This document shows, piece after piece, positions 1-5,861 of a DNA stretch of 5,861 nucleotides (its first letter is position 1; each line of letters begins with the position of its first letter). Where the stretch lies: assembly GCA_002494215.1 (NCBI GenBank), contig DLBF01000196.1, forward strand, positions 512 to 6,372. The letters are read 5' to 3'. This stretch comes from Prevotellaceae bacterium UBA7028. Its GTDB lineage: Bacteria > Bacteroidota > Bacteroidia > Bacteroidales > Bacteroidaceae. The notes beneath the pieces were generated by a model, which ran no database searches, had not been told where the DNA came from, and saw only the letters and a list, made by a program, of their open reading frames with translations. The translations under genes were made by a program, and so were the position numbers.

Positions 1-842
1 GGCTGATAAGGCATCTCCAGACAATCAGGCATGTGACAAGTGAAGGACACATTAAGAATGGCTGTTCGGATGCCATGATTCTCTACGATATCAACAACCT
101 GAGACACCAAGGGGCCCGTCTGCCAAGCAAAGGCGCTACCCGGCTCAAGGATGATTTGCAGGTGTGGATAACGCTCCCTGAGCGACTGCAATATATTAAT
201 AAGGTATGGGACATTGTAATCAACCCTCGTCATGAGATGACCACCACCCAGATTAAGCCACTTGATCTGCGAGAACCAGCGGGCATATTTTTCCTCCAGA
301 TGAACCAAGGTGTTACCCAACGCCTCAGCCGAGCTCTCGCAATGGCAATGACAATGGAAACCCTCTATGCCCTCTGGCAATGTATCGGGCAACTGATCTG
401 CCAAGACGCCAAACCTGCTGCCTGGCGCACAAGGATTATAAAGTTCCGTCTCTATCTCGCTATACTCTGGGTTAACCCTAACGCCAACGCTTACGGGATG
501 TTTCTTGTAAGCCTTTACCATAGGCATAAAGCGCTGGTATTGCGAAAGGGAGTTGAAGGTTATATGTCCGCTACAATCCAATATGGTAGGGAAATCTTCC
601 TCGGTATAGGCAGGACTGTAGGTATGAGCCAGACTGCCAAACTCGCGATAGGAAAGCAACGCCTCATTAACGCTGCTGGCCGTAGTATGGCGGATATACT
701 CACGAAAAACAGGAAAGGTCTTCCACAAGGCATAGGCCTTGAAAGCCAGAATTATCTCCACACCAGCCGTATCTGCAACATGCTTGATAAGTTCGAGATT
801 GCGGCGTAACAGTTTTTCTTCTAATAGATAATAAGGAGTCAT
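1..842 (-). CDS. nspC: Carboxynorspermidine/carboxyspermidine decarboxylase NspC (partial, 3' end off the window)
   Basis: This reading frame is open from an ATG at 842-840 leftward to the window edge, giving 280 residues of a family usually about 380 long, so roughly 100 C-terminal residues are missing. Known of the family: a cytoplasmic, PLP-dependent fold-III decarboxylase (alanine racemase-like barrel) that removes CO2 from carboxynorspermidine or carboxyspermidine in the last step of norspermidine/spermidine synthesis. Seen here: the N-terminal MTPYYLLEEKLLRRNL; the likely Schiff-base lysine K35 in AFKAYALWK; a histidine-rich strand GFHCHCHCE (161-169); the phosphate-binding glycine loop LGGGH (198-202); EPGSAFAWQTG (233-243); and HMPDCLEMPY (270-279), a family signature. 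The start overlaps the stop of the upstream PCMD gene by one base (TAATG) and has no Shine-Dalgarno sequence, so translation is probably coupled. The partner carboxynorspermidine synthase/dehydrogenase is not in view. The family is certain; whether the product is spermidine or norspermidine cannot be told from sequence, though spermidine is usual for Bacteroidales. Confidence 0.95.
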   Translation of the reverse strand, partial: MTPYYLLEEKLLRRNLELIKHVADTAGVEIILAFKAYALWKTFPVFREYIRHTTASSVNEALLSYREFGSLAHTYSPAYTEEDFPTILDCSGHITFNSLSQYQRFMPMVKAYKKHPVSVGVRVNPEYSEIETELYNPCAPGSRFGVLADQLPDTLPEGIEGFHCHCHCESSAEALGNTLVHLEEKYARWFSQIKWLNLGGGHLMTRVDYNVPYLINILQSLRERYPHLQIILEPGSAFAWQTGPLVSQVVDIVENHGIRTAILNVSFTCHMPDCLEMPYQ

Positions 843-844
843 TA
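840..844 (-). other. TAATG stop/start overlap linking the PCMD gene to nspC
   Basis: On the minus strand the five bases 844-840 read TAATG: TAA ends the PCMD gene and ATG starts nspC, sharing the A at 842. No promoter-like -7 box or Shine-Dalgarno sequence is evident just upstream. This is seen directly. Co-transcription and translational reinitiation are inferences from the geometry. Confidence 0.85.
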
Positions 845-1792
845 ATACACGAATTTTACATTATCAATCCAGAGGGTATTGCCCTCTGTTCCTATGTAGG
901 CACCACCAGTGCTGCTGTCGAACTTGACAATCAGATGCGTAGGTGCCTCGGAAGCATCAGCCCATCCTTCTTCGAGGATAGGAACATTCTTGCCCTTGCT
1001 ATTCAAGGCATAAAGGGCACGTTCGCCCGTAAAGAGGCTCATATAGTCGCGATAATAGCTTTCCTTGGTGATATCGCCATAACGGATGGGGAATTCCTTA
1101 CCCTCGATCCACCCCTTGGTGTTCTTGTCGAACAGAACCCTCATGGTTCCCACACGCAGGGCATGGATATTGCCATCGGCATCCTCCCAACGTTTCTGCA
1201 ACAGGCAGATACAACCGCCCTTATCCTTACCGAGGATAACCTTAGTCTTGCTGAACCCCGTCTCCCTGATACGGGACTCGCTGCCATTATTGTAATATTT
1301 ATAGTCGAACTTTATTGCCTTGGGGCGCTTGGTAAAAGGCACGCCCAGGCTGACCCTTGACATAGGATTGGACGAACCCGTGACAGGTTCGATCGCAACG
1401 CCTGTAAACATACTGCCCGCAGCCATAACACTGATATTGACAACGCCCATTGCCTTGCAGGTAACAATATGTGTGCATAACTTTGCACACTTGCCACTCC
1501 CGTGCGTGTCAGGATATACGCTGACGTTGGTCTTTACGACACCTGCAATCTTGGCATAGACATTACTATTCGCCCAGGGACATCCGCCCTGATTGGTAAA
1601 AGCCCTTGCCCCATTGAAGCTGCCCGTAGGACCAACCTCATATAATGTACGCGTCTCACCTCCCACCAAGACACTCTCCTTGATGGAACGGGTAATCCAC
1701 GTATCGAAATTGCTATAGCTTAATTGCCCTTCTTCTGAAAATGCATTCAATGAAATGGTTAAGAGAACCAAAAGAAGGCTTTTTATCTTCAT
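842..1792 (-). CDS. Secreted PCMD-domain protein (putative carbohydrate metabolism domain)
   Basis: A 316-residue protein with a classical signal peptide: K2 and K4, a hydrophobic core SLLLVLLTISL (5-15), and a probable signal peptidase I site after AFS (residue 19). There is no lipobox cysteine, so the mature protein should be periplasmic or exported rather than a lipoprotein. The rest matches what I know of the PCMD family (PF13201), a beta-rich Bacteroidetes domain thought, without biochemical proof, to bind or process glycans. Landmarks are the W-x-N-x-N-like PWANSN (72-77), AGSMFTGV (125-132), LGVPFTKRPKAIKFDYKY (149-166), and the C-terminal APTHLIVKFDSS (283-294) followed by GTEGNTLWIDNVKFVY (301-316), which is the most typical part. 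The mature chain has six cysteines (71, 102, 106, 112, 194, 196), possibly disulfide-forming. It is first in a two-gene unit with nspC. No susC/susD or glycoside hydrolase lies in the window, so no substrate can be suggested. Confidence 0.8.
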   Translation of the reverse strand: MKIKSLLLVLLTISLNAFSEEGQLSYSNFDTWITRSIKESVLVGGETRTLYEVGPTGSFNGARAFTNQGGCPWANSNVYAKIAGVVKTNVSVYPDTHGSGKCAKLCTHIVTCKAMGVVNISVMAAGSMFTGVAIEPVTGSSNPMSRVSLGVPFTKRPKAIKFDYKYYNNGSESRIRETGFSKTKVILGKDKGGCICLLQKRWEDADGNIHALRVGTMRVLFDKNTKGWIEGKEFPIRYGDITKESYYRDYMSLFTGERALYALNSKGKNVPILEEGWADASEAPTHLIVKFDSSTGGAYIGTEGNTLWIDNVKFVY

Positions 1793-1820
1793 ACTTTATC
1801 TTTTTATCCTAATCAGGACA

Positions 1821-1855
1821 CAAAGTTACACAATTTACACGTAATCCTTTGCAAA
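1821..1855 (-). promoter_or_regulatory. Probable promoter of the PCMD-nspC unit
   Basis: On the minus strand 1828-1821 reads TAACTTTG, an exact fit to the Bacteroidetes -7 consensus TAnnTTTG. A TTTG at 1855-1852 could be the -33 box, but the spacing is 23 bases, longer than the usual 19-21. A transcription start near 1814 would leave a leader of about 22 bases before the ATG at 1792, which is preceded by A-rich sequence and no Shine-Dalgarno. The -7 match is good and the -33 assignment weak. Confidence 0.6.
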
Positions 1856-1879
1856 AAACACAAAAAAGGAGTAATTTTG
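1848..1879 (+). promoter_or_regulatory. Probable promoter of fbp
   Basis: TTTG at 1848-1851 and TAATTTTG at 1872-1879 fit the Bacteroidetes -33 and -7 boxes with a 20-base spacer, the expected distance. Transcription would begin near 1886, leaving a leader of about 22 bases. The leader has an A-rich stretch (AAAAGAAA at 1890-1897) and no clear Shine-Dalgarno, as usual in this phylum. The -33 TTTG is half of a palindrome TTTGCAAA (1848-1855) whose other half could serve the divergent PCMD promoter. Confidence 0.75.
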
Positions 1880-1907
1880 TATAATTATAGAAAAGAAACC
1901 TCAATCT

Positions 1908-3881
1908 ATGAGCATGAAATCAAAAGCAATGGAAGCTGACATGCGACTACTGGAAATACTCTCGCAGACGTTTCCGAACAGTCAAAGTGCCAGCACGGAA
2001 ATCATAAACTTGGAATCTATCCTGAACCTGCCCAAGGGTACGGAACACTTCGTGGCCGATGTTCACGGCGAACACGAGGCTTTCCTGCACATCCTACGCA
2101 ATGCCAGCGGAAATATAAAGCGTAAGGTAAAGGAAATCTTTGCCGAGAGCCTTACAGAACATGAGATACGCGAACTATGCACCCTCATCTATTACCCCGA
2201 GAAGAAACTGGAGATGATAAAGGAGCGTACAGACGATGACCTGAGTCCCTACTATGCCACAACGCTATTCAGACTGATTCCCGTATTGCAATCTGTTAGC
2301 AGCAAATACACCAGAAGCAAGGTGCGTAAGGCACTGCCCAAACAATTTGCCTATATCATAGAGGAGCTGCTGCACGAGAACCCCATAGACGATGACAAGG
2401 AAGCGTACTTCCAGCGTATCATCGAAACCATCATACAGACGGGACAGGCACAGAACTTCATCACGGCCATCTGTAACGTGATTCAACGCCTCAGCATAGA
2501 CCAATTGCACATACTGGGAGATATCTTCGACAGAGGCCCAGGTGCACACATCATTATGGACTACCTGCTGACACGCGAGAACTTCGACATCCAATGGGGA
2601 AACCATGATGCCCTATGGATGGGTGCTGCCGCAGGATGCGACCCATGCATAGCTACCGTACTGAGACTTTCGCTGAGATTCGGCAACATGACAACCTTGG
2701 AGGAAGGATATGGCATTAACCTGCTGCCACTGGCCACCTTTGCAATGGAATACTACGCCAACGACCCTTGCAAGGAGTTCATCCCGCATACAGATAAGCC
2801 TTTGGACGAGAAGAATACCCGTCTGATAGCCCAGATGCACAAGGCCATCAGCATCATACAGTTCAAGCTGGAGGCGCAGATGCGACAAAAATATCCGGAA
2901 TGGAAGATGAACAGCGAGGGAACATTGGAAAACATTGATTACCAGAGAGGTGTTTACATCTTAGGCGGTAAAGAATACGAAATGAAAGACTGCCTCTTCC
3001 CCACCGTTGATGCGAAAGACCCCTACCGACTGACACCCGAGGAAGAGGATCTGGTGGGCAAACTGCACCACTCGTTCCGCATATCGGAAAAGCTGCAGAA
3101 GCATATCCGCTGCCTGCTCTCGCACGGCTGTATGTATGGCATATTCAACGGCAACCTGCTCTTCCATGCCTCCATACCACTGAACGAGGACGGCAGCCTG
3201 AAAGAAGTGAGGGTTAACGGCCATCCATACAAAGGCAAGGAACTGCTGCACCACATAGGCATGTACCTGCGAACCGCCTTCCAGAACGACACACCCAAGG
3301 CTGACCGCCAGAAAGCCAGAGACTACTTCTGGTATCTGTGGTGCGGTCCCGACAGCCCCCTGTTCGACAAAGACAAGATGACTACATTTGAGCGTTACTT
3401 CCTTGCCGACTCATCCCTTCACCATGAGGAAAAGGGTAATTATTACAAGTTGCGCGAAAAGCCTGAAATCTGCGACAGCATATTGGATGCCTTTGGCGTA
3501 GAAGGCAACAACCGGCACATCATCAACGGGCACGTACCCGTTCATGCCTCGCAAGGCGAGAACCCCATAAAGGCAGACGGCAGACTAATGGTGATAGACG
3601 GAGGATTCGCAAAGGCGTATCACGACACAACAGGTATTGCAGGATACACATTGGTATATCACAGCCGCGGATTCCTGTTGATACAACACGAACCATTTAC
3701 CAGCACACGTCAGGCCATCATCAACGAAACGGACATCAAGAGCAGTACACAAATCGAGGTTATGACAGGCAAAAGAGTTCGCGTAAGAGACACCGACAAG
3801 GGAGCAATCCTGCAGCGCCAGATCAAGGAGTTACGCGAATTGCTCTACGCCTATCAACATGGAATAATCAAGGAGAAATAA
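1908..3881 (+). CDS. fbp: Fructose-1,6-bisphosphatase, class III
   Basis: A complete 657-residue protein, the normal length for class III FBPase (FBPase_2 family, typically 640-670), which hydrolyses fructose-1,6-bisphosphate to fructose-6-phosphate in gluconeogenesis. This class is a cytoplasmic calcineurin-like metallophosphatase unrelated to E. coli Fbp. The metal-site motifs are all visible: D51-x-H53-G-E, GDIFDRGP at 204-211 (D205, D208, R209), GNHD at 231-234, H420 in LLFHAS, and NGHVPV at 540-545 (H542). DGGFAKAYH (564-572) is another conserved stretch. The N-terminal EIINLESILNLPKGTEHF (31-48) is also typical. Family knowledge: the Bacillus subtilis member is activated by PEP; nothing here tests that. 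Start: the ATG at 1908 sits about 22 bases after the predicted transcription start. Met3 (1914) and Met8 (1929) are alternatives and would change only the tail before the conserved core. The gene has its own promoter and ends at a hairpin shared with the convergent rlmD. Confidence 0.97.
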   Translation: MSMKSKAMEADMRLLEILSQTFPNSQSASTEIINLESILNLPKGTEHFVADVHGEHEAFLHILRNASGNIKRKVKEIFAESLTEHEIRELCTLIYYPEKKLEMIKERTDDDLSPYYATTLFRLIPVLQSVSSKYTRSKVRKALPKQFAYIIEELLHENPIDDDKEAYFQRIIETIIQTGQAQNFITAICNVIQRLSIDQLHILGDIFDRGPGAHIIMDYLLTRENFDIQWGNHDALWMGAAAGCDPCIATVLRLSLRFGNMTTLEEGYGINLLPLATFAMEYYANDPCKEFIPHTDKPLDEKNTRLIAQMHKAISIIQFKLEAQMRQKYPEWKMNSEGTLENIDYQRGVYILGGKEYEMKDCLFPTVDAKDPYRLTPEEEDLVGKLHHSFRISEKLQKHIRCLLSHGCMYGIFNGNLLFHASIPLNEDGSLKEVRVNGHPYKGKELLHHIGMYLRTAFQNDTPKADRQKARDYFWYLWCGPDSPLFDKDKMTTFERYFLADSSLHHEEKGNYYKLREKPEICDSILDAFGVEGNNRHIINGHVPVHASQGENPIKADGRLMVIDGGFAKAYHDTTGIAGYTLVYHSRGFLLIQHEPFTSTRQAIINETDIKSSTQIEVMTGKRVRVRDTDKGAILQRQIKELRELLYAYQHGIIKEK

Positions 3882-3885
3882 AGTT

Positions 3886-3926
3886 AACGCCCCTCATTAA
3901 CAAAATAAATGAGAGGCGTTGATTTT
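3886..3926. terminator. Bidirectional hairpin terminator between fbp and rlmD
   Basis: Bases 3886-3898 (AACGCCCCTCATT) pair with 3908-3920 (AATGAGAGGCGTT): 12 of 13 positions pair, with one C/A mismatch (3892/3914) and a nine-base AT-rich loop. On the plus strand the stem is followed by a short TTTT run (3923-3926), 4 bases after fbp's stop codon begins the hairpin region. On the minus strand it lies 13 bases after the rlmD stop and is followed by a T-rich AACTTTATTT. Placement between convergent stops supports a shared terminator, although both U-tracts are short. Confidence 0.8.
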
Positions 3927-3933
3927 CTGCATC

Positions 3934-5397
3934 TTATCGTCGTTCCAACAATACAACATTTTCGACATGCTGTGTATGCGGGAACATATCAACCGGCTGT
4001 ATCTTGAGCACCTTATAATCAACATCCAACAGCTGCAGGTCGCGCGCCTGAGTAGCTGGGTTACAGCTCACATAAACGATGCGCTTAGGCTCAGCAAACA
4101 GGATGGTGTCAATAACATCCTGATGCATGCCGGCACGTGGGGGATCTGTGATAATGACATCGGGGCGTCCGTGTTGCTGGATAAACTCACGATTCAGGAT
4201 ATCCTTCATATCGCCAGCATAGAACAACGTATTGTCAATGTTATTGATAGAGGAATTAACCTTGGCATCCTCGATAGCCTCAGGCACATATTCGATACCA
4301 ATCACCTTCTTAGCTTTCTTGGCTACAAAGTTGGCTATTGTGCCTGTACCTGTGTACAAATCATATACCAACTCATTACCTGTCAGACCGGCAAAATCCC
4401 TTGCCACCTTATATAACTCGTAGGCCTGCTCGGTATTGGTCTGATAGAAACTCTTGGGACCAACCTTAAAACGTAAATCCTCCATTAATTCGAAGATATG
4501 GTCGGTGCCATAGAAGCACTTAACATCCAAATCCCCAAACGTATCATTGCACTTGGGATTATAGACATACATCAGACTGGTTATCTGAGGGAACTGCTCG
4601 TGCATAGCCTGCAACAGCTTCAGCGCTTCATCCTTGGCAAAGAGGCTTTCTGTGCGAATCTCCTCGTCGGCTGCTTCCTTGCTGGCCTCGACATGAGCGG
4701 ATGGTCCGAACTGAACAGTCATCATCCACTCGCCAGAAAGAGAATTCCTCATGACAATCCCACGCAAGAATCCCTGCTGAGCCCTTAGATCATAAAAGGT
4801 GAGATTGTTGGTGCGCGCATAATCAAAGAGCCAGTTCCTGACCTCGTTGTTCAGATTATCCATCAACCAGCACTTCTGTATGGGCAGCACCTTGTCAAAA
4901 GCACCACTGATATGGAATCCTATTCCAGGTTCGAAGGGAACACCAGCGCGCATCTGCTCCTCCGTAAGCCACTGCTTGTTGCTACAAGCAAAATCCAGTT
5001 TGTTACGGTATTCCTGCGTTTTCTTACTACCAAGGATGGGAGAACACTCAGGCAGCTCCACCTTGCCAATGCGCGTAAGGTTATCCATTACCTGTTTCTG
5101 CTTGTAACGTATCTGCTCTTCATAAGGCAGGCACTGCCACTTGCAACCGCCACACAATCCAAAATGCTCGCAGAAAGGAACAGCCCTCTGCTGACTGTAC
5201 TTATGAAATTTAACAGCCACAGCCTCGGCATAATGGTTCTTCTTGCGAGTAACTTTCAAATCTACCACATCGCCAGGAACGACAAAAGGCACAAAGACCA
5301 CCAAATCATTAATCCTAACCAGCGCCTTACCCTCAGCCGCAACATCCTGAATCTCTACCTCCACGTATATCGGTAATTGTTTCTTTTTTCTTGCCAT
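3934..5397 (-). CDS. rlmD: 23S rRNA (uracil-C5)-methyltransferase, RlmD/RumA family
   Basis: A complete 487-residue SAM-dependent RNA m5U methyltransferase; E. coli RlmD methylates U1939 of 23S rRNA. Domains: a basic start (MARKKKQ), an N-terminal TRAM RNA-binding domain (about 8-65), a 4Fe-4S cluster site with C76-x5-C82-x2-C85 (in CEHFGLCGGC) and C176 as likely fourth ligand, a central domain, then a Rossmann methyltransferase domain. There, FYQTN (317-321), DLYTGTGTIANF (346-357, SAM motif I), IGIEYVPEAI (366-375) and DPPRAGM (418-424) are visible. Catalytic C445 lies in SCNPATQARDL, and E479 in HVENVVLLER is the likely general base. It is about 50 residues longer than E. coli RlmD, partly through an acidic, Glu/Ala-rich insert at about 235-258. 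Iron-sulfur ligands exclude the plain TrmA type, but the exact target (U1939, U747 or both, as for RlmCD) is inferred, not shown. The leader has no Shine-Dalgarno. It is monocistronic in this view, convergent with fbp and divergent from ppdK. Confidence 0.93.
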   Translation of the reverse strand: MARKKKQLPIYVEVEIQDVAAEGKALVRINDLVVFVPFVVPGDVVDLKVTRKKNHYAEAVAVKFHKYSQQRAVPFCEHFGLCGGCKWQCLPYEEQIRYKQKQVMDNLTRIGKVELPECSPILGSKKTQEYRNKLDFACSNKQWLTEEQMRAGVPFEPGIGFHISGAFDKVLPIQKCWLMDNLNNEVRNWLFDYARTNNLTFYDLRAQQGFLRGIVMRNSLSGEWMMTVQFGPSAHVEASKEAADEEIRTESLFAKDEALKLLQAMHEQFPQITSLMYVYNPKCNDTFGDLDVKCFYGTDHIFELMEDLRFKVGPKSFYQTNTEQAYELYKVARDFAGLTGNELVYDLYTGTGTIANFVAKKAKKVIGIEYVPEAIEDAKVNSSINNIDNTLFYAGDMKDILNREFIQQHGRPDVIITDPPRAGMHQDVIDTILFAEPKRIVYVSCNPATQARDLQLLDVDYKVLKIQPVDMFPHTQHVENVVLLERR

Positions 5398-5422
5398 ATT
5401 ACTTTATTCACGATTGATTTTG

Positions 5423-5430
5423 CAAAATTA
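5423..5430 (-). promoter_or_regulatory. Probable -7 box of the rlmD promoter
   Basis: The minus strand reads TAATTTTG from 5430 to 5423, identical to the -7 box proposed for fbp. Transcription from near 5416 would leave a leader of about 20 bases before the rlmD ATG at 5397. I find no TTTG at the expected 19-21 base distance upstream, so only the -7 element is supported. Confidence 0.55.
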
Positions 5431-5460
5431 GATAATAAATCAACAAAAATCATCATTTTC

Positions 5461-5492
5461 TTTGGAATAATAAGGAATTTGGTCTATATTTG
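5461..5492 (+). promoter_or_regulatory. Probable promoter of ppdK
   Basis: TTTG at 5461-5464 and TATATTTG at 5485-5492 match the Bacteroidetes -33 and -7 consensus boxes with a 20-base spacer. Transcription would start near 5499, giving a leader of about 34 bases that is very AT-rich and has no Shine-Dalgarno sequence before the ATG at 5533. Confidence 0.8.
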
Positions 5493-5532
5493 CAAAAAAC
5501 AATAAACTAACTAATATAACTGATTTAAAATT

Positions 5533-5861
5533 ATGAGTCAAAAACGTGTTTACACCTTTGGCAACGGACAAGCCGAAGGTAATGCTCAGATGCGCGAAGT
5601 ACTGGGCGGTAAGGGCGCTAACCTCGCCGAAATGAATCACATTGGAGTGCCAGTTCCTCCAGGATTTACTATTACCACAGATACTTGTAATGAATATTAT
5701 AAGGTAGGACAAGAGAAAATTGTTGAGTTGCTGCAGGATGAAGTAAACGCAGCAGTTGCTCATACAGAAAACTTGATGAAGTGCAAATTCGGAGATCCCA
5801 ACAATCCTCTGTTGGTTTCTGTACGTTCAGGAGCACGCGCCTCTATGCCCGGTATGATGGA
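5533..5861 (+). CDS. ppdK: Pyruvate, phosphate dikinase (partial, N-terminal 109 codons)
   Basis: The frame starts at ATG 5533 and stays open to the window edge, giving 109 residues of an enzyme usually about 880-910 long. PPDK interconverts pyruvate + ATP + Pi and PEP + AMP + PPi in the cytoplasm. Only the front of the N-terminal nucleotide-binding domain is present. Recognisable parts are YTFGNG (7-12), the conserved LGGKGANLAEMNHIGVPVPPGF (residues 24-45, with the glycine-rich GGKGANL), and LLVSVRSGARASMPGMM (93-109), which holds the ATP-contacting arginine region of the family. The phosphohistidine and PEP domains lie beyond the edge. The start is fixed by the typical N-terminus and by the promoter about 40 bases upstream. 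Together with fbp it belongs to the PEP/gluconeogenesis part of central metabolism, but the two genes are not co-transcribed. PEP synthase is a less likely alternative, because the opening sequence is PPDK-like. Confidence 0.96.
   Translation, partial: MSQKRVYTFGNGQAEGNAQMREVLGGKGANLAEMNHIGVPVPPGFTITTDTCNEYYKVGQEKIVELLQDEVNAAVAHTENLMKCKFGDPNNPLLVSVRSGARASMPGMM

Noticed and set aside
33..809. A 258-codon open frame on the plus strand opposite nspC
   Set aside because: The minus strand encodes clear NspC motifs through the whole stretch. The plus-strand translation has no recognisable domain and no promoter, and long antisense frames arise readily from codon bias.
935..1559. Several overlapping plus- and minus-strand frames within the PCMD gene
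   Set aside because: All are short, mutually overlapping and without motifs, while the minus-strand frame has a signal peptide and a C-terminal PCMD signature.
3919..4416. A 165-codon plus-strand frame opposite the 3' half of rlmD
   Set aside because: It begins inside the terminator region and runs antisense to the methyltransferase domain, which is unambiguous. The protein has no recognisable features.
5418..5496. Repeated TTTGCAAA copies (5419-5426 and 5489-5496, as well as 1848-1855) as a possible operator family
   Set aside because: The two copies here coincide with the TTTG end of -7 boxes followed by an A-rich start region, which is expected of Bacteroidetes promoters in AT-rich DNA, so a regulator-binding site is not needed to explain them.
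5493..5532. Possible riboswitch or structured leader ahead of ppdK
   Set aside because: The predicted leader is only about 34 bases, nearly all A and T, and has no inverted repeat.
5440..5763. A 107-codon minus-strand frame with a hydrophobic C-terminal stretch, overlapping the ppdK start
   Set aside because: It lies antisense to the ppdK promoter and conserved N-terminus. The hydrophobic part comes from AT-rich intergenic sequence rather than a plausible membrane protein gene.

Overview
This window looks like chromosomal DNA from a member of the Bacteroidales (Bacteroidota), possibly Prevotellaceae; the genus-level guess is weak. Three things point there. The intergenic gaps carry Bacteroidetes-type promoters (a TAnnTTTG -7 box with a TTTG -33 box about 20 bases upstream). 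The starts lack Shine-Dalgarno sequences and have A-rich leaders. The gene content fits too: a PCMD-domain secreted protein, a class III fructose-1,6-bisphosphatase, a carboxynorspermidine decarboxylase and a pyruvate phosphate dikinase. Every base is in a gene or in a short gap; no gap exceeds about 140 bases. I see no tRNA, rRNA, CRISPR array, insertion sequence or phage gene.

Layout. Positions 1-1792 are a two-gene minus-strand unit. A secreted PCMD-domain protein (842-1792) is followed, with a one-base TAATG stop/start overlap, by nspC, whose 3' end is cut off by the left edge of the window. A divergent promoter gap (1793-1907) separates this unit from fbp (1908-3881, plus strand). fbp runs convergently into rlmD (3934-5397, minus strand), and the 52-base gap between them holds a hairpin that can terminate both genes. 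A second divergent gap (5398-5532) drives rlmD leftward and ppdK rightward; only the first 109 codons of ppdK are inside the window.

Functionally these are mostly housekeeping genes. FBPase III and PPDK are both enzymes of glycolysis/gluconeogenesis (fructose-1,6-bisphosphate to fructose-6-phosphate, and pyruvate/PEP interconversion). They lie near each other but have separate promoters. RlmD is a 23S rRNA m5U methyltransferase with an iron-sulfur cluster. NspC performs the last step of the carboxy(nor)spermidine route to polyamines; its usual partner dehydrogenase is not in this window.

I found no convincing new biological system. The most unusual point is the tight translational linkage of a secreted, presumed glycan-associated PCMD protein to a cytoplasmic polyamine enzyme. 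The rest are modest regulatory or local-sequence observations.
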